From Abelmoschus esculentus (lineage: Eukaryota; Streptophyta; Magnoliopsida; Malvales; Malvaceae): 64,000 nt of DNA. Made by a program: the position numbers and the translations under genes. The DNA is taken from positions 69,501-133,500 of the forward strand of contig JAUCBN010000055.1 of assembly GCA_035048815.1 (NCBI GenBank), read 5' to 3'. Shown piece by piece: positions 48,082 through 61,988 of this stretch; within the stretch, counting starts at the first letter, position 1, and every line of letters starts with the position of its first letter. The notes under the pieces were generated by a model. That model had not been told where the DNA came from. It saw only the letters and a list, made by a program, of their open reading frames with translations, and did no database searches.

Positions 48082-49096
48082 GATTTGTTGTTTTGTACAG
48101 TAATAGAGGCAGACAGATTTGAAAGGGTCTTTTATCTGGAGCCAATCCTCGGCCTATGCAAATTGTTTTGTAGAATTAAATCGAGGGCAAGGAATCTATG
48201 AATCTATCCTATTTCTCGAGGCCCCTGTAGATTCTCAAGTTTTGTTTAAGTTAGACAATTACTATAAAACTACATGGAAAGAGAGCCAGAATTGACATTA
48301 ATCTTGGAACCCTGTTGAAATGTGTCATAGATGCAAAAAGAATTTAAAAAAGAGTTGATTTCATATATCCCACTACTTGTCCCTGCATTTTTAATCATAT
48401 GTCTATCAATGTTTATGTCCTGCAAGTGCCGAGGAGAAGAGGAAAGACTAGGTATATTTTAGTAATCCCACAACTCAAGTATAAGGGTTCATAATTGTTG
48501 GTAAACGTCCTTCTATCATTCAGTAAAAACATATGAAAATACACTTTTCAGGTTCAGATTCCTCATCTGCACTTACTGGAATCTGCTCCGAAGACTTTTT
48601 ATCATATTATATGCACTGTGCACTGTAATCCCAGCTGTAGTTGGAGTTGGATCCTCCCATGTGGTCTTCTTTTGCCAAAGGGCGTGAATAACAAAATATG
48701 CTTACTTCTATTGGATTGGGAGAAGGTGCATGCAGTTGTGAGAGTTTGAAAAAGAATGATTTGTGCAGGTGAAAGCCTTTCCTTTATGATGGTTGGTAAC
48801 AGTAATGGTGTTTCCTCTCATTCAACTTGGTCTAGGTTTGCCAAGTGTACCTGCAGATGGTTGGTTTTCCTTCTTAAACACTAAGAATCAAAACACAAAT
48901 GTTAACCCAAAACAATTCTATCTAGAGACTACATTACATATATGAAAGATCTAAAGAAGTTGGAGTTAAATTTGAAAGTCTTCTATTCATTCCATAATGT
49001 GCTTCATTTTACAACAAATTGTGAATAGACAGTTAAGCAACAAGGATACGCCAAAACATGGATCTGAATCCCTGACATATACCAAAAGAAGAAGAT
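48082..49096. other. intergenic region between convergent VPS54 and GHR1-type genes
   Basis: Holds the VPS54 3' UTR and downstream sequence and, on the other strand, the receptor kinase 3' UTR. No coding region or RNA gene was recognised. Confidence 0.55.
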
Positions 49097-52000
49097 TCAT
49101 ATAGATGAAAGATCTTCATATATGGTCTTGATACCTGGCCTCTCTGAAACAGATCGAACGCACCTCAATCCTATTCCAAGAACATCCTTCATTCCCTTCT
49201 CTGCACCCGGATTCCCCATATCTTGAGACAACACCGAATCAAAACAATCAGAGACACTGCCTTCTGCTCCCTTCAACCGAACCCATTCTATCAAACCAAT
49301 CCCTTCTTCTTCACCTGGAATCACATCACCCGCACATTTGCCCGTAAGAAGTTCCAACAAAATCACACCGAATGCATACACATCAGACTTAAAGGAAAGC
49401 AATGGCTTCTTGGTATGAGCCAACTCTGGTGCACGATATCCCAACAGACCAGCATCCAAGATTTGTTCCATAGTTCCGGCCTGAGTCATGAGACGATGTA
49501 GGCAGTAATCGGCAACACGAGCATTAAGATCAGGCCCATCTAATAGTATGTTTGTCGCTTTTAGGTTACCATGTGGTACAGCTCGGTCAAAATGGAGATA
49601 GTTTAGACCACGTGCCACATCAACTGCTATTTTCAGCCTCTGTGCCCATGACAAAGATGGACCTTTTCTTCCTGGCCGATCTGAAAAATTAGAGGAGATT
49701 GATTAGCAGTAAAACTGGAAGTTGACCAATATCATATCATATAAAGATGGTTAAAAAGAACTTTATCCTGGTAGAACTGCTTTTAGGACAGTTAAACTAA
49801 GGCCTTATTTTCTATATAGCTCCAGTCCGGACTGCCTCAGTACTCAAGTCTCGGTTGAATTGGTTCAACCAGCAAGTCCAACTTTTACAACCATTTATGA
49901 AAGTACCATCAACTGACAACAAAAGTGGAATACAAGTTGGATCAAACAATAAGATTTCTAGAATCACACCCAGGTCCCATGTTCTTAGTTTTCTAGATAC
50001 GGAACTGCAAATAATGTGATGAAAAAGCAAGAGGGAAAACAGTTTACCATAAAGAAAGCTTGCAAGACTTCCAGGTGAGATATAATCCGAAAGAATCAGC
50101 TTCTCGTGTTGAGTAGGACCCCAATAGTACCCTCTCAGACCGACCACATTCGGATGCCGAATATTCGTGAATTTCTTAGCCTCCTTGGTGAATTCTTTTC
50201 TCTGCTTCGCCACCCCTTCTCGAAACCACTTCACCGTCAAGAATACTCCATTATCCAGTGTCGCCCTATATGAAGTCCCGTGACTGCTCCTTCCCAAAAC
50301 TTCTGCCGGAGCCCTTGACAGTTCCTCGGGTGTCAACGTGATTGTATCATCAAGAAAATGCAGCTCGCCGACGAGTCGGTCCGGTGATCTTACATCCAGT
50401 CTTGCAAGGTGCTCAGCTGTAAATGAATCTCCGGACTCCGGTGACCAAGATAAATGGCTGGTCTTTGAAGGAGAGTAACCGGGAACTGTTGCCATTTTCT
50501 CACCGGGATTGATGATTTCGGAGGATGATCCTTTCCCTGAAGACACGACATCGACCGCTGTTCCGACAACGCTAGAAGGGTTTCTCGATGCTCGTTTGCT
50601 AACATCTTTACTTGTAACATGCTTTGGAGTTCTCCGTGATATACGGATGTAATGTATGAAAATAGCAAGCAAGATGAGAATGATAAGAGCAACCACACAT
50701 GACACCACAATCACCCATTTCACAATTGTGTTGATTGGCTTCTTCTTCGATTCAGTGGGGCCATTGTTTGATCCAGACGGACTGCTCGGTAAATACAACT
50801 TAGAATTTCCAGGGTAGAAGGAGGAAGTAGGGAACTTCCTCAGGCTTTCTGGGACAACTCCAGAGAGATCATTGTAGGAAACATTAAAGCTTTGAAGGCC
50901 GTTAGGAACCTTTTCTGGTAAAGATCCTGTAAAATTATTATGGGATATATCTAATGAGGTTAGCGAGTTCATGTCAGACAAGGAAGTAGGCAGAGAACCA
51001 GCTAAGTTATTGCCTGCAAGATTGAGTACTTGAAGTCCAGCCAATGACCCAAATTGGTCGGGAAAATAACCGTTAAGCCTATTACGAGAGAGATCAAGAA
51101 CATGGAGATTGGATTCACTGGAAGGAGAAAACTTAATAGCACCAGTAAACAAATTGCCAGCAAGATGAAGTTCTTCCAACGTATCCAAGTTCAATAGGTC
51201 ATTTAAAAAAGGTCCATCTAATTGGTTGAAACCGAGATCAAGGACTCTAAGCTTCGGGTACTGCAGTATCACTTTAGGTAAAGAGCTAGTTAGGGAATTA
51301 TGCGAAAAGTTGAGATGATTTAATCGCAAAAATTGAGGGGTCAACTCGGGAATTGACCCTGTCAAACGATTCTGGCTAAGATCAAGGTATTCGATATTCC
51401 CCCACTTCGACATTCGGGTTAAATTTCCTTCTAATTTGTTATTTGATAGATCAAGTACCGCACAACTTCCGGTCAGTAACGGAAGTTCCCCCGTGATCCA
51501 GTTTGAAGAAAGATTGAGTATCTGCAAATTTGTCGACATGATCATGGATATTGGCCCTGAAAGATGAACCAAGAAGTATAAGGAATAGTAAAATGCATAC
51601 AATGAGACAAAGCAACTAGTAGGCACAATACATAAATCGAAAAAAGAAAAAACATCAGAAATTAAGCATTTTAGCATTCCTGTGTTAAAAAAAAAAAGCT
51701 ACCTGTGAGATTATTCCCACTTAAATCGAGCTCAGTTAAAAGAAGAGAATCTCCTTTCAGCAAAACATTAGGAATGAAGCCTGTAAATCTGTTGTTGCTG
51801 AGCTTGAGGACCTGAAGATCATAAGCGAAGTTAAATCCAGGCAATTCTCCGGACAGCTGGTTGTAGCTTAGGTCCAACACCTTCAGATTTCCGAACAACT
51901 GAAGCTCGGCTTCCCCAACCAATGATCCGGTAAGTTGGTTGTGGCTAAGATTTAAAAACTTGATACTCTCTGAAATGCCAGGTAGCAATTTCTGAGGGCT

Positions 52001-52759
52001 AGAGCTCTGCAGCATATTCATACTGAAATCAACATGGCTAGCATTTGATAGAAGGAAAAATTCCCCAGACAAGCTGCCATCTAGCATATTCCCTCGCAAG
52101 TCAAGTACCTGAAGACTGGAAATGAGGTCAAACCCTTTCGGTATGCTCTTGGTTAACTGATTGAAAGATAAATTTAGATACAACAGCTCATTCAGTTCAG
52201 TTAATGTGTTCGGCAGCGTACCGGACAGGGAATTGCAACTCAAATCCAAAGATTGGATTGAAGCAAGCCCTGAAATTGTGTCCGGAATAGAGCCAGAGAA
52301 GTTATTCCCGGCTAATGAAAGATTCCTTAAGCTCTCTACCTTACCAATGCCGGGTGGTAAAGTTGAAGAAAAGAGATTATTCGACATATCCAAAAACTCG
52401 AGACTTTTGAAGTCACCGATATTGTCAGGAATGACACCGACAATTGAATTGTTCGATAATGAGAGTTTCACAAGCTTCGTGAGGTTAGAAAAAACACCCA
52501 AGTCTGCATCAACAGAGAGACCCAAATTATCAAGGATAATCCCAGCAACATTCCCACCATTACAGACAATCCCATTCCATGAAGAAGGGCAGCCATTGAA
52601 ATCAATTGACTCCTCGTTCCACGAATTGAGGACATAACCCGTAGGATCATGCTTAATACCCTTCTTGAATTCAAGCAATGCCAGAATGTCCTGTGAGGGA
52701 AGTTGCCCCATGGCAGAAATGAAATACAGGGACAGCACTATAATCCTAAAGAGCTTCAT
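49097..52759 (-). CDS. GHR1: GHR1-type leucine-rich-repeat receptor pseudokinase
   Basis: Plasma-membrane LRR receptor-like protein; Arabidopsis GHR1 relays hydrogen peroxide and ABA signals to the guard-cell anion channel SLAC1. Three exons, 52759-51703, 51556-50048, 49680-49097, give 1049 residues, within a few of GHR1. Signal peptide about 1-18 (MKLFRIIVLSLYFISAMG); conserved LRR N-cap (LPSQDILALLEFKKGIKHDP, CPSSWNGIVCNGG); roughly 20 LRRs to about 570; a Ser/Pro juxtamembrane linker; transmembrane helix about 629-655 (VIVVSCVVALIILILLAIFI); kinase-like domain from about 770. ATP-site Lys is kept (LTVKW, about 795), but the HRD catalytic Asp is Asn (HGNLKATN, about 888) and DFG is DYC (about 912). 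Both changes fit the known GHR1 pseudokinase. The start ATG is chosen because it opens the signal peptide. The 5' UTR may extend past 52.9 kb. Confidence 0.94.
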
Positions 52760-55700
52760 CCCACTCCTATCAAAATCCCAAGTTACTTAAAAACAGGAAA
52801 CAATCCCTAATGCACAGAGATTTTCATACAACCTTAATTTCAGACAAGGAATGGCCCGTTAAACACAAAATACAACCTCAAAAAGACAAATCCCTTTACA
52901 TAAAGCAAGAAGGTAGTTTCATCAAATACTACAGGTACCCCTCAGAATGTGTCCAATAACACAGCAAATTACTTAGTAAAAGAGCACATTTTGACAAAGG
53001 CCAGGGATTAAAAGTGGCGATTCTGGTTGCAGAAGGAACGAGTGATGGAAGATACTGATTTTCAACAAGCAACAATCTTTAGTAACACCAGAATCAGCAA
53101 AGCTAATGCATTTAATGACTGAAATCAGTTGCAACAACCTTGGGCCCCAAACATAGATCTAACCATATGAGACAGAAAAAATGCAGCAATTCTCTTACCA
53201 GGATTCCTCCTTCATTCAACAATGTAAGCTCAAAAGAATACCTTTTACTACGTGAAAAAAACTCAGGACTTTTAAGCAAACGAGAGCATTTGCTTACAGA
53301 GACAATGGAAGTGCTTGACGCTGAGCTCACTCAATGGGTCTTGAAAAAGTAATTAAAAGGAGGGTAAAGTGCTCAAATGGCCATTCAACTATAAGGTTAA
53401 TTTAGATTCGATTATTATATTTTTAATTACGAATAAGTAATATCAATGTAATTATCTGTTGTTAAATCTTAAAATAACATGAAAATTTATATAATTACGC
53501 ATTTGATCGTTGTTGTTTATAATTTAATTTTAATTATAATTTAATAAAATAAATTAAACATTCAGTTAAGTTATGACACATGTTACAACCTTATTAAAAA
53601 AATTAATTCTTTATATTTAATTTAATAAATTTATTTTATTTTTTCAATCTAATAATGATACATGTTACCTGATTAGATGAGAAAAATAAAATTTAAAAAA
53701 TATAACATGAGTAAAATTTAAAATCGTATAAGACAATAACGAGTAATACGTCTACGTTAAACATAAATCTATACCTAAATCATTAACTTTAATATATGTT
53801 TTTATACATTTCATTTAAACTAAAAGACATTTATCCAACTAGTCCATTCTAGGTGAATGGATACATCACACTTCAATGGTAGCATACATTTTGACTGCTA
53901 CAATCAGCTAGATTTTAAGAAAATCATTTGTTCGGGGATTATATTAACTACAATCATTTAGATTATAAGAAACTCTTTAGTTATATTCTCACCACTACAA
54001 GTATAATAATGAAATTAAAATCAATCCTATAATTATTTAAGTCGTTTACCCATAAAAGTACAACAACAAAAAGCCAAATATCTATAATATTTTTTTTTCC
54101 ATGAACTTGTAAACTTTTCAGACTTTAGTTTCTGAAAAGAGCTAAAACCCTACTTTGTATGACAATCAAGCCCCCTTCCCTCACAACCCTAAAGTGAAAA
54201 AAGGAACCAATAAGCAAAAACCCTAGATTTGTGTGGCAATTGCCAATTGGCATTGGTTGATTCAATAAGAGAGACTCCCCCTTGCCCATTGGCAGTCATG
54301 GACTGGTTTAGAGATCACAGAAATACAGAATCGTTATAACTTTATAGTCTCCTTGTAAAAGGAAAAAACAAAAACTTTATAGACCTTAGAGAAAGGGACT
54401 GTGGCCAGTGGTGTGACAGCAAAAGAGGGAAAAAAACGAAATCTTTAGGATTAATTTAGTGATGAAAAGGGATAGGGAATAAGAGGGCAGGGACACGGTG
54501 GACGTCAATAGGTTTTATCAAATCCAGCTAATAAATTTTCTTTACTGAGCGAGGTGGAGTGGAGCCCACACATTCCCCTTTGACCAGGGTCTTCCAGTTT
54601 TATATTATAAAATTTATTGGGTCTTCAAAGTGTCTTTTAAAGTTACTAATAAACTTGCGACTCTTGGAATTGCTTGAATATTTTATAAAAGAAAAGAAAA
54701 GAAATTGCTTAAATAAAGAATTCACGTATTTTCATTCTAGTTTAGTAAGTGAATATTAACATGTTTAGAACGTATCAGTTGAGCGTGTCTTAATTTCTTG
54801 ACACAAGTAATGTAATATTTAGAGAGATGTAAATTCAAATATTCTTTGAAGGGATTTGTGCAATTAAAGTATATTATAAAAGAAATAGAACATTTGAAAA
54901 CCTCTTATTTAAGCTTGTTCTTTTGTTATTCAATTATTCTAATGGACAGTATTAGTCATACTGATGTTGATAATATACAAAAATGAATAAATTTAAACTA
55001 CAAATACAAATACAAATCTCTGATACCAGATGTTGTCTAGACACGAATCAAAATGAAAAACAAATGTTGAACCACTTTACCAAGAATGGATTCGGTTACT
55101 AGTGCTTTATCTTGTGTTTGTTTGCTTGTGACTGAATGAAATGGAGGTGAGGGAGGTGGGGAGGGAGCTAGGCTATTATGAAGGAGAAGGGAAGGTGTGG
55201 GAAACTCTCTCACACCACAGCTTCTACAAAGACAACACAACGGTGATGATGGGATGGGGAGGAGAGATTATATCACGTCAGCCGTGGTCTTTAGCCAATA
55301 AAAATCACCCATTCCGTCACTAATCAAACATGTAATTAATATAATTTTCAGTATTTATATTTTTAAAATAATATATAAATTATGAGTGAAGATTCATTGG
55401 TTGAAAAAAAATGAGTTGACAATTAGTGATAAAATGTGTGATTATTATTAAATGAAACCACAACTGATGTAGTAAATCGGGCCTATGATATAATTTCTCG
55501 AGAGACTCCAAACAGATCTGTCTATCCGCCGTGTCACCATATTCAGCACAAAAAACAAAGCCTAGCTGGCTAGGATGGGACAAGCTTGGGTTCTAAATAT
55601 AATTTCAAGTATAATTAATTCAAGTGGTATACAGGAATATATCGGGATTTAAACTAGAATAAATCTAGAGACGATGAGAATAAACTCAGGGGTCTAAATT

Positions 55701-56319
55701 CAAAAACTACACATATTTTTACTTTGAGGTAGGCTAGGTGTTGGGCTTGGTGGTTAAGTTCTTGAATAATCCCATTGGTTAGGGGCTGCATTCATTTGAT
55801 CAGTGAAGGGGAAATCGGAGTTTAGATGACCCCTAACCCTGCTTCTGATACAAGCTGATGCTTTTTGAGGTTTTAGTATCTAGGTTTGTAATTCACTTTG
55901 TAAAATGGGTTTTAAAAAAAGGAAAAAAAAAGTACTTTTCCCTGGCTGTCAACCTCCTGCAAAAGCTTAAACAACCGAAAGAAACTGGCCCTCTAGTTAT
56001 TGTGATAAAAGCTCTCAGCAAACATACGCAACAGAGTCAAAATGTTAACAGTCAAATTGCTACATGTGGCGGATACGGTGCAAATGACACAATATAAAGT
56101 TTCTACAAAACAGAACAGGAACCACGGATCCGTAGCTCAAAATATAATCTATCCTCTTCCAATATATATATATAAATATGATTCCACAAATAAAAGCTCA
56201 ACAGAAGGATGCATACCCAATATCATATCCTCTCTTGGCTCTCCAGGGTTAACTGATGGTACATGTTCCCAGGGATGCAGGGGGATCCAAATTCCACATC
56301 CCCGCTTCAGAGTCTTGCT
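52760..56319. other. intergenic region, AT-rich, with LTR remnant
   Basis: Promoter side of the GHR1-type gene and 3' side of OLA1. The section 53360-54100 is A/T-rich with no coding signal; 54180-54560 is moderately conserved-looking and may be upstream promoter. An LTR-like block with adjacent primer-binding motif occupies 55019-55330, and a second primer-site-like motif lies near 55843-55862. No complete gene was found. Confidence 0.5.
55031..55330 (-). mobile_element. probable retrotransposon LTR with adjacent primer-binding site
   Basis: On the minus strand a 300 bp block opens TGTTTGATTAGTG and closes TCTAGACAACA. Two bases later comes TGGTATCAGAG (55029-55019), the primer-binding sequence complementary to the 3' end of initiator methionine tRNA used by many copia elements. 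A TATA-like GATATAATC followed by CT-rich leader-like sequence lies inside. No gag or second LTR was recognised beyond it, so this would be a 5' LTR remnant. A host promoter with a chance motif is the alternative. Confidence 0.5.
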
Positions 56320-59300
56320 TCACTTCTTCCCACCTCCAGAAACATTGAACTTGAAAAATATGATGTCTCCATCTTGGACCACGTAAGTTTTCCCTTCCTG
56401 CCTATATTTTCCAGCAGCCTGATCAAAAGGGAAAATTGTGAGAGACAATACGTCATTGCACCCACTAGACGGAACCAAGCCACAATTTACATGTTAAATA
56501 GATGGCACCATACAAACTTTGCATATGAACCACGGACCATCAGCCGTAGCTCAATATGCAACGAGCCTTTAATTACACCACCAAGGCAAGGCTTCTAAAT
56601 CTTACATGTGAGCTCCTATAAAATGTACAGTTCTAACCTTTGATCGCATGTCAAGTTACTTTCTTCCCCCCTGAATATTTAGTTACTTTCATTCTGAATT
56701 TCCAATAGATATTTACACAAAGGAAAGCTAAAACAAAAAAATTCATAGACATATTAACCTTAACAGCCGCCTCACTTCCAAGCTCCTTCAGATCTTCAAA
56801 CTTCATGACCTGGACACAGCCAGAAAAACAGGATCACTAACAGAAAAATATAAATGTCGTTGTAAAAGCTGGCAAAAACAATCAAATGTATAGGTGAAAG
56901 GATATGTTGTCCTTTCAGTTAGAACAACAGCAATCTACATTATAAAAGCTTCAATGTTTAAACTTAGCAGTAGAAAAACAACTGTAATCAATAAATTCTG
57001 AGCATGGGAAACAAATTGAGTACCGGAAAACAGACCATTTGGAAAACATTATTGTCATAGTTCATCACAGAAAAAAAAATCAAAGAGAAATTTTCAAAAG
57101 TTTATTTCAAGGTTTAATATATTGTACAACTCATGATCTAAGACAAACCTCAGCACATATAAATCCTCTCTCGAAATCGGTATGAATGGCTCCTGCAGCT
57201 TGAGGAGCCTTGGATTGCCGTCTAATTTGCCAGCATTTCACCTGGAAAAAGAAAACAAATCAAATTATTGATGCCATCATTTGACTAAACCAAAGACAAA
57301 TAAGCAAAAATGCAGGATCTCCAAGAAATGATCAACTTTAGAGAAGAGATTTAACACTTGCAATTGCATGGACCTTTAAGTGAATTCAAATTAAGGATAG
57401 CCACTTGATTGTGCAGTGATCTATGATGTACTGGGTTATCATTGTGAGCAGCGGTGGAAGAAGTCAAATGACAACATGCTTATCAAAAGAAAGATTGTTG
57501 ACAAAGTAACAAATCCAGAGGACATCACATGGGGAAAAGATCTCCAAATGACAACATAATGATCTCAGATCATTTTAAAAAGAAGTAAATACACTTTAGA
57601 TCCTTCAGACAACTTGTTAACATTTAAATAGAACCAAGCATTCCCATAAGATAAATAAGTGCAAAAGAATTAGATACCTCATCTGGTCCTGCTGTGAAAA
57701 AATATATGAGATTAATGGCAGAGAAACCAGTCTTGATGATCTTCGGGAGAGCACTGTGAAAAAAAAAGTCCTCAGCCTCGTACATAAATAAAATAGGAGA
57801 GATCAGGTCAAACATCAAGACACCAAAGACTGACCATGAGATTTGACATCTCAAACTAAAAGCACTGTAAACCAATAAAAAACAAAGACGTCCATTTTCG
57901 GCTAACCTTTGCACCTTGTTTTCCTCGCAATATTTCGCAGCTTCTGCAGGTTCCATATCAGTAAGGTTCCTCTCAAACACACCACTAAAAGGAATGATAG
58001 GTTCTCCACCATGTTCTTGAACCCTGTTAAAGATAAAAACAATTACCATTCCAATTGAGAATAAACAAACCTTGGTGATATTTTACAAGTATGATAAATA
58101 TAGAAGTAAAATGATGGTTTTTCAACACCAAGAGCAGCTTAAACCAGCTTACGTTTAAGCCTTTTGGATTAAATATATTTTCTAACACCCTAGTATATCT
58201 AAGTGCTGCACCACTTTTACAGTTTATATTACTCTAGATATAGTATTTGAGTTTTTTCTGTGGCTCTACGGCCTGTGCCTATATATGATCTGATTGTTAC
58301 TTTTAATTAGGTTTTAGATTATAAATTATTGGAATTATAGACTACTAAATTTTAGAGTTCTTCCCCGCTTCACCCTATCTTCTACTTTTCTATCAATTTC
58401 CTATGGTTCTTCCCAGTTCCCTCTAATTTTTAGCGAATCTCTATCTTCTTTTCTTTACCCAATCCATTCCTCCCTCAATAAAAGCCAATATACAACCTAA
58501 ACATTTGAATATGCCAGGAAACATTGGACACGGAAATCAGTGTGATCTTATCTTGCTATGTTCCTGGAATTATATAGAACAAGCACATGTGAATCCCAAC
58601 CTCTGAAACACATATACAAAAGAAAATAGCATACCAAGCATGAATCTTTGGTAAGAACTTGTTCTTTTTCCTTTGGTAATCTTTCTCAGTCATGTTAACC
58701 TGCACATTAGATAAAATAATATTATAATAAAATATGTCTGCATTCCTAAGACTACAGCAGATAAAAGAAACTACTTCTCTAAAAAATAACATAAGACATG
58801 ACACATCTGAAGCTCTCACATATTAAAGCAAGCAGCTACAACATACAATTGGGTCAATGGGTCAACAACATTAAGTAAAAAGAAATTGCAGAAAGACCAG
58901 GCAGCTAGAAATAACAGTCTGTAAAGCAAACAAATTTCAGGTCATCCACTTAGAAATACTTACGTAAATCTGTAGTAAGCATACAAGACTTAATCTATGA
59001 AAGCATATTTAACTATGAAAATTGGACGAGCTATCCAGACAACTAGTCTTATACCATTTTAACTCATCAGATCATTTTCGAATTATGTACTAATGGGAAA
59101 ATCTTGTCACAGATTGTTATACATAGATCACAGATGCAGCAAGCAAAAAAAAACATAAAAGTTAGCAGCACACCTTACTTAACAGATGATAAGAACATAG
59201 AACACAAACAGTCATAAGGAAAATAAAGGCATTGGAAAGAAAAATAAAACACCAACCAAATAAACAACAGGCTTGGAACTAAGCAATTGAAAAGTATTCA

Positions 59301-61988
59301 ATATCTCAATATCAGCTGCTTTCCACTCCCCTAGACGAACATCTTTTCCATCTTCAATCCATGCCTTAACCTGTAATATAACAAGCAAGATGACTTGTTG
59401 GTATTAGAGTAACCTACCATTAGCAAATTTTGCTCTATTGCGTAAGCTCATATACAATGAACATACAATGAACGTGATAATCTATTAAATGCACACTTGA
59501 CTGAGCTATAAAAGTCTTTACAAATTACAATAAAAACAAAATTTGGTTAAAATATTCTTTATTTTCGGTAACAATAAGTCTCTTTGATGATTTTTGATCA
59601 CCAACACAGTCATCGTCTTCAGTATTTGAACTTCTGACCTCAATTTTTTAAATCATGGTTTTGGGTGCTTAATTTGGTCCCATCTTTCAGGTTGTGGACC
59701 TAAGGGCATGAACCTTAGGTGAGTGGCTAGCAACTTTTGGATCATGGTCACTGGTGGTCTCATGTTCTGGAGTAAACTTGGTAAAGGTTTTTTTGCTAAA
59801 CGTAGGAACTCTTAGGTCAAAACACCGCTATAAATAGAACAGAATCCCACTTCCTAAATTTTACACCTAAAAATAAAGAGTAAATTTTGTAAAGAATAAA
59901 GATCAACACAGAAACAATATCAAGATGTACATAGACTAAAGGACTGACACATAGAAGAATAATGAGAAAATCTCCTCTATTAACACTAAATAAGCAGCAT
60001 CAAAAGATAAGTTCAAATAAAAAAATGCACTCACAAAGAATGGCAGATAATATGAGACATGCAGCAAAAGTAAACGATTAAATGTTAAAAACCCTACCCT
60101 TTGACACACTTCAAGCTCTATTTTTAGTTGCTTGTCATTACTCCTCTTCATGCTCTTCTCTAGATCTTCTATCTTCCTTTCCATAAATTCAACATCCTAA
60201 AGAAAATGAAGTTAGAAAGTAATCAGTACATAAAGGTTCTATTAGGTTCTTCAATGTTTAAGTACAATAATAGAAAAACTATTATACAGGTAAAGGAATT
60301 CATAATGTAGCAACAACAGGATTGCGTTAGTCACAAGGAAACAGCATACCAAGTGAAATCTTTAGATAACGCCATTATTTAAATTTCAAACATATGTATA
60401 TTTTAGCGAACTTTCTCCAAATCTTAACCCCCCAAATATAATGAATAAGTAGTGATGGACATTAAGAATTCAACAAAATCCAATCAAATTCATGACATGC
60501 ACACAATGAAGGAACAAGCATGACGTGTATACGTACTTATCTTTTTAATTAAAATTTCATCTTCAAGCTCATAAAATGTTGTCAATAGTGCAACACACGC
60601 TCAAGGTGCTAGAATCCTTATATTGACTCAGGCACAAAACATAGAGAAAAGGCTAGCCAGGTAAAGTGCACCTAGGTGCATGGTGCACCAGGTGTGCAAC
60701 TGATTAAATGGACGTTGTTGCCCAGTGCTAATGTAACATGTTTTAATTGTATTCTAATTGTATTCTAATAATAAGAGCTCCAAATACCGATGGCAAGAAT
60801 ATTAGAATTCAAGAACAAACCTTTAACCGTAACTCATTACTAATAGTCTCTAAATCCCTTACAGGATCAACAGAATCATCAACGTGGATGATGTCAGAAT
60901 CTTCAAATGCACCTGTAGGATTGAGTGCAAAAAATAAGATTTCAAAGAAATAATTTTTACACCAAAAGCACAACCGTTATAACTATAAAAATAACAGTGG
61001 CTTTAAATAACCTCAAACATATTAGAAAATAACAATAACATAAACCATTATACAACTTTAACAACTCTTTTGTCGTGAGCAAAAATTAATATTCTGCAAG
61101 ATATGATAAAACTTTAAAATTCATGCTGCATTGAAGTAATCAAACATCACAATTTGTAAATAAAAACAGAAGGAGCATTTCCAGCTCCAAAGGCTATGCA
61201 TCTTACGTAAAACATGAAAAATGCCATCAACTGCACGGATGTGAGACAAGAAGTTGTTGCCCAATCCTTGCCCTTCATGTGCACCTCTAACCAGTCCGGC
61301 TATATCATGAATTTCTAAGAAAGCTGGAACCTGTTACATGGAAACATCTCTACGTTTTACGTGGAAACAAGCTAAGAAAACAATAATTAGTTTACAATTT
61401 ACTTTTCACATTAAAAGCGGAAAAAACAATGAAAAAAGCCCCAAAACAGTTTCAGCTTTATTAAGGTCCAATACTTGAATTGTACTCAGATCAGCCTGTA
61501 CGAAATGTTGTTTCGTATTAAGGGCTAATTTAAGTATAAAATTAAAGGCCAAGGACTTAGTTGGATGAAATAACACTGAAGCGGAGTAAGTGTAATTAAT
61601 ACTAACTTTATGCAAAGAGAAGCGAAACAGAGCAGAAAACATATTATACCTCACTTTTGGGCTTGAACGATTGGCAGAGCCATTCGAATCGCTCGTCGGG
61701 TACATTAACACGGGCCTCATTAGGCTCGATTGTACAAAAGGGGAAGTTCTCAGCAGGAATTGAAAGCTTAGTAAGCGTGTTGAAAAGAGTAGATTTTCCC
61801 ACATTAGGCAATCCCACCTGCAAGTGAAGAATCGATATTCGGAAGGTGAAAAACTATAGCTTCGAGAAAATGAAATGAATAAACATAAAGAAGAAAGATA
61901 CGATTCCGATCTTGAGGTGAGAAGAGAAACGGCCAAGGATCGGCCTCTCGGCTGGTGCTTCCTTAGATTTAGATGCTTTCGGAGGCAT
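56320..61988 (-). CDS. OLA1: OLA1/YchF-type Obg-like ATPase 1
   Basis: Ribosome-associated P-loop NTPase of the YchF subfamily, which prefers ATP to GTP; in plants YchF1 affects salt and pathogen responses. Twelve exons: 61988-61902, 61817-61650, 61330-61207, 60912-60821, 60196-60098, 59370-59257, 58699-58635, 58023-57907, 57753-57678, 57241-57149, 56809-56759, 56418-56320; 394 residues, the family's usual length. P-loop GLPNVGKST at 31-39; G3 region DIAGLVRGAHEGQGLGN near 90; the G4 motif reads NMTE (230-233) in place of NKxD, which explains loss of guanine specificity; coiled-coil arm about 135-165; C-terminal TGS domain from about 300, ending GDIMFFKFNVSGGGKK. The start at 61988 matches MPPKASK of the family. 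An upstream in-frame ATG near 62174 is rejected because the extension resembles nothing. Confidence 0.96.

Noticed and set aside
55141..55323. 60-residue open frame in GC-richer sequence
   Set aside because: Lies within the LTR-like block and is composed of purine-rich leader-like sequence on the wrong strand.
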